A stretch of 64,000 nt of DNA from JAIBBD01 sp041390685 (GTDB taxonomy: Bacteria > Chloroflexota > Dehalococcoidia > UBA2979). Of the stretch, positions 33,824 through 41,599 are shown piece by piece; the stretch's first letter is position 1, and every line of letters starts with the position of its first letter. The stretch is from positions 1,178,001-1,242,000 of the forward strand of contig JAWKPL010000001.1 in assembly GCA_041390685.1 (NCBI GenBank). The letters are read 5' to 3'. The notes beneath the pieces are model-generated. The model saw nothing but the letters and a program-made list of their open reading frames with translations. It ran no database searches and was not told where the DNA came from. The position numbers and the translations under genes were made by a program.

Positions 33824-34746
33824 TTGGTGCCGACATCCTCCTCGATGTTCTCGTAGTCCTGGGTCCAGAGGCCCGAGGAGAGGTACTTCCAGCCGCCGTC
33901 CGCGAGGAGACAGACGATGTGACCCTCGTCCATGCGCTCGGCCACCTTCTGGGCGGCGCGGACGGCAGCGCCACTCGAGATGCCGGCAAAAACGCCGGCC
34001 TTCGCAGTCAGTTCACGGGTCATGCGGAACGACGTGCGGGAGTCAACGACGATACGGCCATCGAGGACGGACTCATCGAGGACGGGCGGAATGTAGCCCT
34101 CCTCGAGGCTGCGCAGCCCCTGCACGAGGTCGCCCGGATGGGGCGCGGCGGCAACGATGCGCACGTGCGGGTCGTGCTCCTTGAGCCGGCGGCCGACCCC
34201 GGTGAGGGTGCCCCCGGTGCCAAGGCCGGCGACGAAGACATCGACATCCGGGCAGTCAGCGATGATCTCGGGGGCCGTGGTCTCGTAGTGGGCGCGAGGG
34301 TTGTCGCGGTTTTCGTACTGGAAGGGCATGAACCAGTCCGGGTGCTCCGCGTGCACCTGCCGCGCCATCTCAACGGAACCGTTCGTGCCAAGGTCGCCAG
34401 GGGAGTAGATGATCTCTGCGCCGAACGCTCGGAGGATCTCGACGCGTTCCGGACTGACGGCGTCCGGCATGACGACCTTGACCGGGTAGCCTCGAAGCTG
34501 ACCGATCATGGCCAGCGCGATGCCTGTGTTGCCGGACGTGGGCTCGAGGATGGTCTGGCCAGGCTGCAGCCGCCCCTCGCGCTCAGCGGACTCGACCATG
34601 TACTTGGCGATGCGGTCCTTGACCGAGCCGGTGGGGTTCTGGCCCTCGAGCTTCACGTAGATGTGGACAGAGGGCTTCGGAGAGAACACAGCAACCTCGA
34701 CGAGCGGCGTGTTGCCGACCATGTCGAGCATGCTGCGGTAGAGCAT
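33811..34746 (-). CDS. cysM: CysO-dependent cysteine synthase CysM
   Basis: 311-residue PLP enzyme with Lys43 in NPTGSVKDR, the SGNTG loop and GTGGTLTG phosphate site. The C-terminal GGWKYLSSGLW and final LWW resemble Mycobacterium CysM, which uses O-phosphoserine plus thiocarboxylated CysO rather than free sulfide; the C-terminal tail closes the active site there. The gene is 10 bp from the carrier gene and shares the operon with an E1 and a JAMM protease, so the CysO route is well supported. Confidence 0.92.
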   Translation of the reverse strand: MLYRSMLDMVGNTPLVEVAVFSPKPSVHIYVKLEGQNPTGSVKDRIAKYMVESAEREGRLQPGQTILEPTSGNTGIALAMIGQLRGYPVKVVMPDAVSPERVEILRAFGAEIIYSPGDLGTNGSVEMARQVHAEHPDWFMPFQYENRDNPRAHYETTAPEIIADCPDVDVFVAGLGTGGTLTGVGRRLKEHDPHVRIVAAAPHPGDLVQGLRSLEEGYIPPVLDESVLDGRIVVDSRTSFRMTRELTAKAGVFAGISSGAAVRAAQKVAERMDEGHIVCLLADGGWKYLSSGLWTQDYENIEEDVGTKLWW

Positions 34747-34756
34747 CGAGCGTGTC

Positions 34757-35032
34757 CTAGCCGCCAGCGAGGGCGGGCAGGATGGAGACCTGGTCGCCGT
34801 CCTTGAGGGTTGTCTCCGCGCCGCCCAGGTAGCGGATGTCCTCGTCGTTCAGGTAGATGTTCACGAAGCGGTGGAGTTGCCCGGCGCCGTCCATGATTTG
34901 AGAGCGGAAGCCGGGGTAGCGGCGTTCGATGTCCTCGATGAGTTCGGCGACTGTCGAACCGTCGGCGGCAAACTCACGCTGACCGTCGACGGCCTTCTGG
35001 ATCACTGACGTGACATGCACCTGCACCGACAA
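34757..35032 (-). CDS. cysO: CysO-like sulfur carrier protein with free Gly-Gly tail
   Basis: 91 residues from the TTG at 35032 (GAGGGGG upstream). ThiS/MoaD ubiquitin-like fold: RFVNIYLNDEDIRYLGG and ILPALAGG at the C-terminus, almost the same as Mycobacterium CysO (FVNIYVNDEDVRF, AVAGG). The Gly-Gly tail is adenylated, then thiocarboxylated, to carry sulfur to CysM. A GTG at 35026 is another start. The upstream open frame is not used: it overlaps the E1 gene. Confidence 0.9.
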   Translation of the reverse strand: MSVQVHVTSVIQKAVDGQREFAADGSTVAELIEDIERRYPGFRSQIMDGAGQLHRFVNIYLNDEDIRYLGGAETTLKDGDQVSILPALAGG

Positions 35033-35118
35033 AGCAGCCCCCTCTTCGCTGGTCGTGTCCGGCGCCGCGCGTGGCGGCGAGTCCGGGGCGCCGGCAGGGC
35101 GCCCCGGGCCGTCCTGTG

Positions 35119-36279
35119 TTAGTGGTGGGCGGCCCCCGTCGCGCCGGGCGCGACGAGCGGGGGCGAGCCGCAGAACTGGTCGTAGTCGATGAGTTCCGTG
35201 ACCGTCGGGTGGTCGCCGCACAGCGGGCACTCCGGGTCACGGCGCAGCTTCATGGTGCGGAACTCCATCGTCAACGCGTCGACGAGGAGGAGCCGCCCGA
35301 CGAGGGGCTGGCCGATGTCGAGCACCTGCTTGAAGACCTCGGTGGCCTGGATCGAGCCGATGATGCCGGTGATCGCTCCGAGGACCCCGGCCTCCGCGCA
35401 GGAGGGCACAAGGCCGGGCGGGGGCGGCGTGGGATAGAGGCAGCGGTAGCAGCCCTGACCGGGCTTGAAGACGGTCGCCTGGCCGTCGAAGAGCAGGATG
35501 GAGCCATCGACGAGCGTCTTGCCGAGCAGGTAGCAGGCGTCGTTCACGAGGTAGCGCGTGGCGAAGTTGTCCGCGCCGTTCACGACGTAATCGTAGTCGC
35601 GGATGATCTCCATCGCGTTGTCCGAGGTGATGGGGGCCTCATGCTGACGCACGGTGACGTGCGGGTTGTAGGCATTCAGCGTTTCGACGGCGGACTGCAT
35701 CTTGGTCTTGCCGACATCCTCCGTCTGGTGCAGCAGCTGGCGCTGGAGGTTCGAGAGGTCGACGGTATCGAACTCGACGATGCCGACCGTGCCCACGCCA
35801 GCGAGCGCTAGGTAGATGGCGACAGGTGAGCCAAGGCCGCCCGCGCCGACGATGAGGACCTTCGCGTTGCGGAGCTTGCGCTGCCCCGTGGGCCCAACCT
35901 GGCCCATGATGATGTGCCGCGAGTAGCGCATGACTTCCTCGGGCGAGAGGGCGGCCGGGTTTCCGGCCGGCGTGTGCCCGTTCGTAGCGCGGTCGGCATC
36001 CGGAGCGCCGCCCGCGAGTGCGGGGATGACCGCGACCTGGTCACCGTCCGCGACCGTGGTGTCAGTGCCGGAGAGGTCGTGGATCTCCTGATTGTTCACG
36101 TAGATGTTGATGTGGGCCGGGATCGCGCGGTCGCGGTCGTAGACGAGGTTGCCGAAGCCCGGGTAGCGTTGGTCGACTGCGGCGAGCACCTCGGCGACGT
36201 TGCGCCCCTCAACCGACACATACTCATGGTTCTGCGTCAGCCGCCGGAACGGCGAGGGGATGTAGACGCTCACGGCCAT
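35119..36279 (-). CDS. ThiS-domain/MoeB-type E1 fusion
   Basis: 386 residues. Residues 1-91 are a complete ThiS/CysO-like carrier (HINIYVNNQEIHDLSG) ending in ALAGG at 87-91. A short linker of about 18 residues (APDADRATNGHTPAGN) follows, then a MoeB/ThiF E1 domain: GAGGLGSP nucleotide loop, DLSNLQRQ, NGADNFATRYLVN, CYRCLYP and CPLCGDHP zinc cysteines, and the catalytic-type PSCAEAGVLG. The E1 should adenylate the Gly-Gly tail of the carrier. No C-terminal rhodanese domain is present, unlike MoeZ. The internal GG cannot be activated unless the linker is cut; the JAMM protease of the operon is a candidate. Confidence 0.92.
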   Translation of the reverse strand: MAVSVYIPSPFRRLTQNHEYVSVEGRNVAEVLAAVDQRYPGFGNLVYDRDRAIPAHINIYVNNQEIHDLSGTDTTVADGDQVAVIPALAGGAPDADRATNGHTPAGNPAALSPEEVMRYSRHIIMGQVGPTGQRKLRNAKVLIVGAGGLGSPVAIYLALAGVGTVGIVEFDTVDLSNLQRQLLHQTEDVGKTKMQSAVETLNAYNPHVTVRQHEAPITSDNAMEIIRDYDYVVNGADNFATRYLVNDACYLLGKTLVDGSILLFDGQATVFKPGQGCYRCLYPTPPPPGLVPSCAEAGVLGAITGIIGSIQATEVFKQVLDIGQPLVGRLLLVDALTMEFRTMKLRRDPECPLCGDHPTVTELIDYDQFCGSPPLVAPGATGAAHH

Positions 36280-36314
36280 GGGGAAGTCCCTTTCGCTCTC
36301 GAATGCTCGATACG

Positions 36315-37253
36315 TTACAGCGCCACGCTGAGGTAGCGCTCGCCGGTATCACACAACATGGTGACGACGCGCTTGCCGGGCCCAAGGGCCTCGGCGACCT
36401 GGATCGCCGCCCAGACATTTGCACCGGAGGAGATGCCAACGAGCAGGCCCTCCTCACGCGCGAGACGCCGGGTCATCGCGTAGGCATCTTCGTCGCGCAC
36501 GCTGATGATCTCGTCATACACCTCGCGGTTCAACACGCCCGGGACGAAGGAGGCGCCGATGCCCTGGATGCCATGCAGCCCGGCGCGTCCACCCTGGAGC
36601 ACCGGCGCGCGGGCCGGCTCGACAGCCACGATGCGCGCCGGGACGCGCGCGTTGCGCAGCACTTCGCCCACGCCGGTGATGGTGCCGCCGGTGCCGACCC
36701 CGGCGACGAACGCGTCGAGGCGGCCCTCGGTGGCCTCGACGATCTCGGGGCCGGTGGTGCGGCGGTGGATCTCCGGGTTGGCCGGATTGTCGAACTGCTG
36801 CGGCATGAAGTAGCCGCGCTCGCGGGCCAACTCCTGCGCCGTGAAGACGGCGCCGGTCATACCCTCGATGGCCGGCGTCAGGATCAGCTCGGCGCCGAAG
36901 CGCTCGAGCAGGCGGCGGCGCTCGATGCTCATGTCTTCCGGCATCGTGAGGATGAGCCGGTAGCCCTTGCGGGCGCAGACCATCGCCAGGCCGATCCCGG
37001 TATTACCGGAGGTCGGCTCGACAAGGGTGTCGCCGGGATGGATGCGGCCCGCGCGCTCCGCCTCCTCGACCATCGAGAGCGCGATACGGTCCTTCACGGA
37101 GCCGGCGGGATTCCGCGCCTCGAGCTTGCCGAGGACCTCGACGCCGGCCGGCGCGATGCGGCTCAGGCGTACCAGCGGCGTCGCCCCGATCAGTTCGAGG
37201 ACAGAGTCCGCGATGAGCGGGGTCGCGAGGGGGTGCGCCTCCGGGATGGTCAT
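36315..37253 (-). CDS. cysK: cysteine synthase, O-acetylserine sulfhydrylase type
   Basis: 312 residues, PLP-Lys54 in NPAGSVKDR, PTSGNTGIGLAMV, GTGGTITGVGEVL and a GIGASFVPGVLN serine-binding stretch typical of CysK. It makes cysteine from O-acetylserine and sulfide. A second synthase beside CysM suggests two sulfur routes (sulfide and carrier). It lies 17 bp after the regulator gene. Confidence 0.92.
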   Translation of the reverse strand: MTIPEAHPLATPLIADSVLELIGATPLVRLSRIAPAGVEVLGKLEARNPAGSVKDRIALSMVEEAERAGRIHPGDTLVEPTSGNTGIGLAMVCARKGYRLILTMPEDMSIERRRLLERFGAELILTPAIEGMTGAVFTAQELARERGYFMPQQFDNPANPEIHRRTTGPEIVEATEGRLDAFVAGVGTGGTITGVGEVLRNARVPARIVAVEPARAPVLQGGRAGLHGIQGIGASFVPGVLNREVYDEIISVRDEDAYAMTRRLAREEGLLVGISSGANVWAAIQVAEALGPGKRVVTMLCDTGERYLSVAL

Positions 37254-37270
37254 GCCCGTCTCTCTCGCCT

Positions 37271-37714
37271 TCAGATCGAGTAGCTCGCGACGGTGGAGCG
37301 GAGACGCTCACGCTCGCGTGCGGCCAGGTCAGCCAGCGACACGGCGGCGAGCCGCGCCCGCATGTCATCGTAGATCTCGCGCCACACCCACTGCTGAGCG
37401 CACACGGAGTGCGGCTCCCCGGAGTCGTCGTCCTCGAGGCAGGGCATGGGGGCCAGCGAGCCCTCAAGGCTCTCGAGGACATGGAGCAGGCAGATCTCCT
37501 CGGGAGGCCGCGTGAGCTGATGGCCGCCGCCCGGGCCGCGGGTACTGCGCACGAACCCGTCGCGCCGGAGCTGCGCAAGCAGGTGGTCGAGGTAGGACTC
37601 GGGAATGTGCTGACGGCGGGCAATCTCGGCGCGTTGCACGGGCCCCTCGCCGCCATACATGGCGAGGTCGATCAGCGCGCGCACGCCGTAATCGCCCTTG
37701 GTGCCGATGTGCAT
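37271..37714 (-). CDS. Rrf2-family transcription regulator (CymR/IscR-like)
   Basis: 147 residues: N-terminal winged helix (GDYGVRALIDLAMYGG, SYLDHLLAQLRRDGFVRSTRGPGGGHQL) and a C-terminal part with two cysteines (MPCLEDDDS, SVCAQQW). IscR uses three Cys for an iron-sulfur cluster; CymR senses cysteine status through CysK. It heads the cysteine operon, directly before cysK, so a CymR-like role is attractive. Its own promoter lies at 37750. Confidence 0.9.
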   Translation of the reverse strand: MHIGTKGDYGVRALIDLAMYGGEGPVQRAEIARRQHIPESYLDHLLAQLRRDGFVRSTRGPGGGHQLTRPPEEICLLHVLESLEGSLAPMPCLEDDDSGEPHSVCAQQWVWREIYDDMRARLAAVSLADLAARERERLRSTVASYSI

Positions 37715-37740
37715 CCCGATGCCCCTAATTCACGACTAAC

Positions 37741-37758
37741 TTGGTCAAGATCATAGCA
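37741..37758 (-). promoter_or_regulatory. extended -10 promoter and candidate operator of the cysteine operon
   Basis: On the minus strand TGCTATGAT (37758-37750) is an extended -10. Just after it CTTGACCAAG (two CTTG/CAAG halves) covers the expected start point, a good place for autorepression by the Rrf2 protein. Binding is inferred. Confidence 0.5.
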
Positions 37759-37917
37759 CGAGACGAACGGCACTGCGGCCGTCCGCGGCGCCATACAGCG
37801 AACGTGATGGCACGACCATGCGCTGCCGGAGGATCGCGCGCGCATCGTGTGGCAGCGGGAAGGACGAGCGAGTAGTCTCTCCCGCACCTCGGACGCAGGC
37901 GGACGGACATCCGATTC

Positions 37918-38226
37918 ATGAGTCAGCCACCGCAGTGGACGTTCCTCACCAACCATGCACACGTCCTGCTGTGCATCGCGCGCGACCCTTCGGTGCGGCT
38001 GCGCGACGTCGCGGACGCGGTGGGGATCACCGAACGCGCGACGCAGCGCATCGTGCAGGAGCTGGAGGCTGAGGGGTACCTCGAGCATGAGCGGGTCGGG
38101 CGTCGCAACTACTACCGCCTGCACCGGCAACTCCCGCTGCGGCACCCGCTGGAGCGGGAGCATCGCGTTGCCGAGCTGCTCGCGGCGATCGGGGCCCCGG
38201 AGGCCGCCCCGAGTCCGGCTGCCTGA
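37918..38226 (+). CDS. small winged-helix regulator
   Basis: 102 residues with a MarR/ArsR-like winged helix: RDVADAVGITERATQRIVQE as helix-turn-helix and a GYLEHERVGRRNYYRL wing, followed by a short tail. It is divergent from the Rrf2 gene with a 203-bp gap. The target is unknown. A CGAA-loop hairpin with one mismatch (38229-38252) follows as a likely terminator. Confidence 0.82.
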   Translation: MSQPPQWTFLTNHAHVLLCIARDPSVRLRDVADAVGITERATQRIVQELEAEGYLEHERVGRRNYYRLHRQLPLRHPLEREHRVAELLAAIGAPEAAPSPAA

Positions 38227-38392
38227 TCGTCCCCGCCCGAAGGCCGGGACGCGGCGCCGGTGGTCAATCGGGAGATCCGGGTCGTCGATGACGGACCGGG
38301 CTCGCTGTCCGGAACGTCCCGGCCACCGTTGCCCCTGCGGCGAAACCCGTCCCGAGTGCGATCGGTCCACCGACTGGTCCGGCCTGATTCGT

Positions 38393-38422
38393 TTGAGTCA
38401 CGCTTCACGACCTTGGTATGCT
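38393..38422 (+). promoter_or_regulatory. candidate promoter for 38518 gene
   Basis: TTGAGT (38393) and TATGCT (38417) with an 18-bp spacer. The leader would be about 90 nt. Confidence 0.4.
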
Positions 38423-38517
38423 CGGGCCGAACGGCTGCCATGCATGTCGTGAATCGTTGAGCGCTCCTCGGCGTCTGTCGTGACGAGCGAGGCCGCGCGA
38501 ACCGGAAGGATGCCCGC

Positions 38518-38811
38518 GTGCTGCACATGATCGTGAATACCCATAACCCGCAGGACTGCGTCTTCCGAGGCGACGCGGAGAGCGACGCCATGCGGGGGGC
38601 GCTGCGGCGGTTTCACTCGGTGGCGCGCGAGCACGGGGTGGAGCCGCAGGGGACGTGGATGAGCCGGGCGGCGCACGAGATCTTCCTCCTCGTCGAAGCG
38701 CCGAACGTGCACGCAATCGAGGAGATCCTGGTGGATGCCGGCCTGGTGGGGCTCACACGGAGCCAGGTGCTCCCGGTGCTGCCCTCGGCGGAGGTGATCG
38801 GAGTTAGCTAA
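38518..38811 (+). CDS. small protein, ferredoxin-like fold suspected, unknown
   Basis: 97 residues from the GTG at 38518 (GGAAGGA upstream). LHMIVNTHNPQDCVFR at the start and HEIFLLVEAPNVHAIEEILV in the middle resemble dimeric alpha-beta-barrel (DUF3303-type) proteins. Its stop overlaps the converging enoyl-CoA hydratase gene by 4 bp. Function unknown. Confidence 0.65.
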   Translation: MLHMIVNTHNPQDCVFRGDAESDAMRGALRRFHSVAREHGVEPQGTWMSRAAHEIFLLVEAPNVHAIEEILVDAGLVGLTRSQVLPVLPSAEVIGVS

Positions 38812-39599
38812 CCTCGTGCGGCCGGGCGGTCCCAATCCGGTGCGCGCTTCTCGAGGAACGCCCGCTTGCCCTCGATGAGGTCGGTGGAGACGGCAGAGTG
38901 CTCCACGATCTCGCGCCAGGCGACCTCGAGCGCTTCGTCCAGCGGCAGATGCTTCGTCTGCCAGAGGACGCGGGTCGCGCGCTGCACGCCCTGCGGTGAC
39001 TTCGAGGCGATGATCTCCGCGTAGCGGCGGGCGGCTGCCATCAGGCCCTCCGCCGGCACGACCTCGGTCACGAGGCCGGCGGCGAGGGCGGTACGCGCGT
39101 CCATGCGGTCGCTAAGACCGAGCAGGATCATGCGCATGACCGGCATCAGCGGCAGGTGGCGCGCGTAGATCATCGGCTCCTCGAGCGGGACCATGCCGCG
39201 GTCGACGTGGGGGTCAAAGAACGTCGCGTGGTCCGCGGCGATCGCGAGTTCGCACTCGCCGATCCAGTAGGCAGCGCCGCCCGCCGCAAGACCGTTCACG
39301 GCGACGATCACCGGCTTGTAGCACTCGTTGCCCTTTGCGGTCATGCGTGCGATCCAGGGCCGCGTGACGAGCGGGTCGCCGTCGGGCGTGGCTGCGATGT
39401 CGACGCCTGAGCAGAAAGCGCGGTCCCCCGCCCCGGTCAGGATCGCAACGCGCACCCCCGGGTCGTCCCGCACCTCGGACCAGGCGCGGCTGAGCTCGAA
39501 CGACATCCGCTCGTTGAAGGCGTTCAAGCGCTCGGGGCGGTTGAGCGTGATGGTAGTGACGTGCCCATCGCGCTCGTAGCGGATCGTTTCGAAGTCCAT
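38808..39599 (-). CDS. enoyl-CoA hydratase/isomerase family protein
   Basis: 263-residue crotonase. Oxyanion-hole segments CSGVDIAATPDGDP (residues about 63-70) and NGLAAGGAAYWIGECELAIA (about 105-120) are visible. It probably hydrates an enoyl-CoA made by one of the acyl-CoA dehydrogenases. The catalytic Glu pair cannot be assigned with certainty, so dehydratase, isomerase or hydrolase variants remain open. GAGGGG precedes the ATG. Confidence 0.9.
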   Translation of the reverse strand: MDFETIRYERDGHVTTITLNRPERLNAFNERMSFELSRAWSEVRDDPGVRVAILTGAGDRAFCSGVDIAATPDGDPLVTRPWIARMTAKGNECYKPVIVAVNGLAAGGAAYWIGECELAIAADHATFFDPHVDRGMVPLEEPMIYARHLPLMPVMRMILLGLSDRMDARTALAAGLVTEVVPAEGLMAAARRYAEIIASKSPQGVQRATRVLWQTKHLPLDEALEVAWREIVEHSAVSTDLIEGKRAFLEKRAPDWDRPAARG

Positions 39600-39681
39600 C
39601 GCGCACCCCTCAGGACCAGGCGGGGAGGGATGCTATCACGACGACCGCGCCCCCGGCGCCCCAGCGACCGCTGGGTACAGT

Positions 39682-39711
39682 GAGAGAGCGGCCCGGATGG
39701 GCCGCTCTCTC
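39682..39711 (-). terminator. terminator hairpin
   Basis: Perfect 13-bp stem (39682-39694 with 39699-39711) and a GGAT loop, 23 bp beyond the stop of the third acyl-CoA dehydrogenase. Confidence 0.8.
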
Positions 39712-39733
39712 GCTGCGCTCTCTTCGGGCCTCG

Positions 39734-40963
39734 TTAGCCGCGAGGCAGGCCAAGGCCGCGCGTGGCGATGATGTTGCGCTGGATCTCGCTCGAACCGCCG
39801 GCGATCGTACCGACGACCGAGTGGACGTTGGCCTGCGTAAACAGGCCCTTCTGGGCCGCCCACTGCTCGTCCGGATCCCAGACGTTGCTGTAGAGGCCGT
39901 ATGTCTTGATCGCGGTGCGCGAGACGCGCTGCACGAGTTCCGAGTGGTACATCTTCGAGGTCGACGCCTCGTAATTCGGGACGATGCCGCGCGCCTGCAT
40001 AGAGATGATGCGGAAGGAGTAGTTGAACATCACTTCCGACTCGCAGTAGTGCTCCGCGATCGCGTGACGCTGGCGCTGCAGGCCACCGTGCTGCACCTGG
40101 TCCTTGCCCGGGCCGGTGGTGACGTTCTCGATCAGGTCGTCGAGTTCGCGGCGCGTGCGGATGGCGCCGGCGATGTTCGAGCGCTCGAAGTCGAGCAGCG
40201 TGACGCCGACGTACCAGCCGCGGTTCTCCTCGCCCACCAGGTTCTCGCGAGGAACGCGCACGTCCTCGTAGAAGGTCTCGTTGGTGGCGTGCTCCCAGCC
40301 CATCGAGATGATCGGGCGGACACTGAGGCCGGGCGTGGTCATGTCCATCACGAGGAACGAGATGCCGCGGTGCTTGGGCGCCTCCGGGTCGGTGCGGAAC
40401 ATGCCGAAGAGCCAGTTCGACTTGTGGGCGGTGGAGGTCCACATCTTCTGACCGTTGACGACGTACTCGTCGCCGTCCCGGGTGGCACGCGTCTGCAGCG
40501 AGGCGAGGTCGGAGCCGGCGCCCGGCTCAGAGAAGCCCTGGGCCCAGAGGATCTCGCCACGCAGCGTGGGGGCGAGGAAGCGGGCGCGCTGCTCCTCGGT
40601 GCCGTGCACCAGCAGGGTGGGGCCGAGGAGCGAGAGGCCCTGCCCGCCGACGACGGGAGCATTGGCCTCGGCCATTTCGGCGTTGTAGATGAACTGCTCC
40701 ATCGAGGTCATACCGCCGCCGCCGTACTGCGTCGGCCAGTGGGGCGCCGCCCAGCCGCGGTCGTTGAGCGCGGCCGCCCACTGCTTCGCGGCGGTCTTCG
40801 CTTCCTCCGAGCCGTGGACGAGGTCTTCCTGCCAGTCACCCTCAAGGCCACGTGGACGCTTGTCGGCGGCCTTGCGGCGGTAGTAGTCGGGCAGGTTGCT
40901 CTGGATGAAGTCGCGCACCTGCTGTCGGAATTGTCCTTGCTCTGGTGTGTCGCCCCAGTCCAT
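39734..40963 (-). CDS. acyl-CoA dehydrogenase, long paralog 3
   Basis: 409 residues, same architecture as the genes at 287 and 1710 (GFSEPGAGSDLASL, KMWTSTAHK, GSSEIQRNIIATRGLGLPRG) but clearly more diverged, about 65-70% alike by eye. It lies 81 bp downstream of the ThiS-like gene in the same direction and could be at the end of that transcript. The next gene on the strand is the enoyl-CoA hydratase, after a terminator. Confidence 0.93.
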   Translation of the reverse strand: MDWGDTPEQGQFRQQVRDFIQSNLPDYYRRKAADKRPRGLEGDWQEDLVHGSEEAKTAAKQWAAALNDRGWAAPHWPTQYGGGGMTSMEQFIYNAEMAEANAPVVGGQGLSLLGPTLLVHGTEEQRARFLAPTLRGEILWAQGFSEPGAGSDLASLQTRATRDGDEYVVNGQKMWTSTAHKSNWLFGMFRTDPEAPKHRGISFLVMDMTTPGLSVRPIISMGWEHATNETFYEDVRVPRENLVGEENRGWYVGVTLLDFERSNIAGAIRTRRELDDLIENVTTGPGKDQVQHGGLQRQRHAIAEHYCESEVMFNYSFRIISMQARGIVPNYEASTSKMYHSELVQRVSRTAIKTYGLYSNVWDPDEQWAAQKGLFTQANVHSVVGTIAGGSSEIQRNIIATRGLGLPRG

Positions 40964-41044
40964 GGGTCCTCCTTGTGATCCTCGCCTGGTTGTCCCGCGG
41001 GCGCAGCCGTGCGAGCTGTCCGCGTGATGCCTGTCTCGGCGGGC

Positions 41045-41320
41045 CTACCCGCCTGCCACGGCCGGGACGATGGAGACCTCGTCGCCCTCCTTGAGGGCGC
41101 TGTCCAGGCCGCTCAGGAAGCGCACGTCCTCGCCGTTCACATACACGTTGACGAAGCGGCGCAACGAGCCGGAGTCGTCGCAGAGACGCTCGCGCATGCC
41201 CGGGAATTCGGTCTCGAGGTGCTGCACGAGCTCGCCGAGCGTCGCGCCCTGGCCGGGAACCGTGTCACGGTCGCCGGTGAGCGCGCGCAGCGGGGTGGGG
41301 ATCTTCACGTTGATGGGCAT
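41045..41320 (-). CDS. ThiS/MoaD/CysO-like sulfur carrier
   Basis: 91 residues, beginning MPINVKIPTPLRALTGD and ending IVPAVAGG with a free Gly-Gly, with RFVNVYVNGEDVRFLSGLD in the middle. It is a close relative of the CysO-like protein at 34757. It follows the threonine-synthase-like and NIL genes under a SAM riboswitch, so it may carry sulfur for homocysteine. It has no activating enzyme of its own here; the E1 at 35119 may serve both. Confidence 0.88.
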   Translation of the reverse strand: MPINVKIPTPLRALTGDRDTVPGQGATLGELVQHLETEFPGMRERLCDDSGSLRRFVNVYVNGEDVRFLSGLDSALKEGDEVSIVPAVAGG

Positions 41321-41356
41321 CGGTCTGCAGTCTCCGTCCGTTCGCTGAGTGGGGGC

Positions 41357-41599
41357 TTACCCCTCGACGACGTCGCCGAGGAGAGGGTCTACTCGTACGC
41401 CTTTGGCCTCGGCCCATTGAATGCCGCGCTCGATCTCGTCCGGGTCACCTTCGAGCTCGAGGACGACCCAACCGACCTGCTCGTCGACGTCGGCCATGCG
41501 GATGTTGGTGACGATGCGGAACTCGTGGCCGAGCTGGTAGATGAACGGCTCCCGGATGAGCTGCGGCTCAAACGTGAAGCGGACTCGCCTCGTGGCCAT
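41357..41599 (-). CDS. NIL-domain protein
   Basis: 80 residues forming one NIL (ACT-like) domain: RVRFTFEPQLIREPFIYQLG and a NIRMADVDEQVGWVVLELEG strand-helix. NIL domains occur on methionine transporters (MetN) and on archaeal proteins linked to homocysteine synthesis. The second of two adjacent ATGs (41599) is preferred, as GGAGG then lies 6 nt upstream. It overlaps the stop of the upstream gene. Confidence 0.85.
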   Translation of the reverse strand: MATRRVRFTFEPQLIREPFIYQLGHEFRIVTNIRMADVDEQVGWVVLELEGDPDEIERGIQWAEAKGVRVDPLLGDVVEG

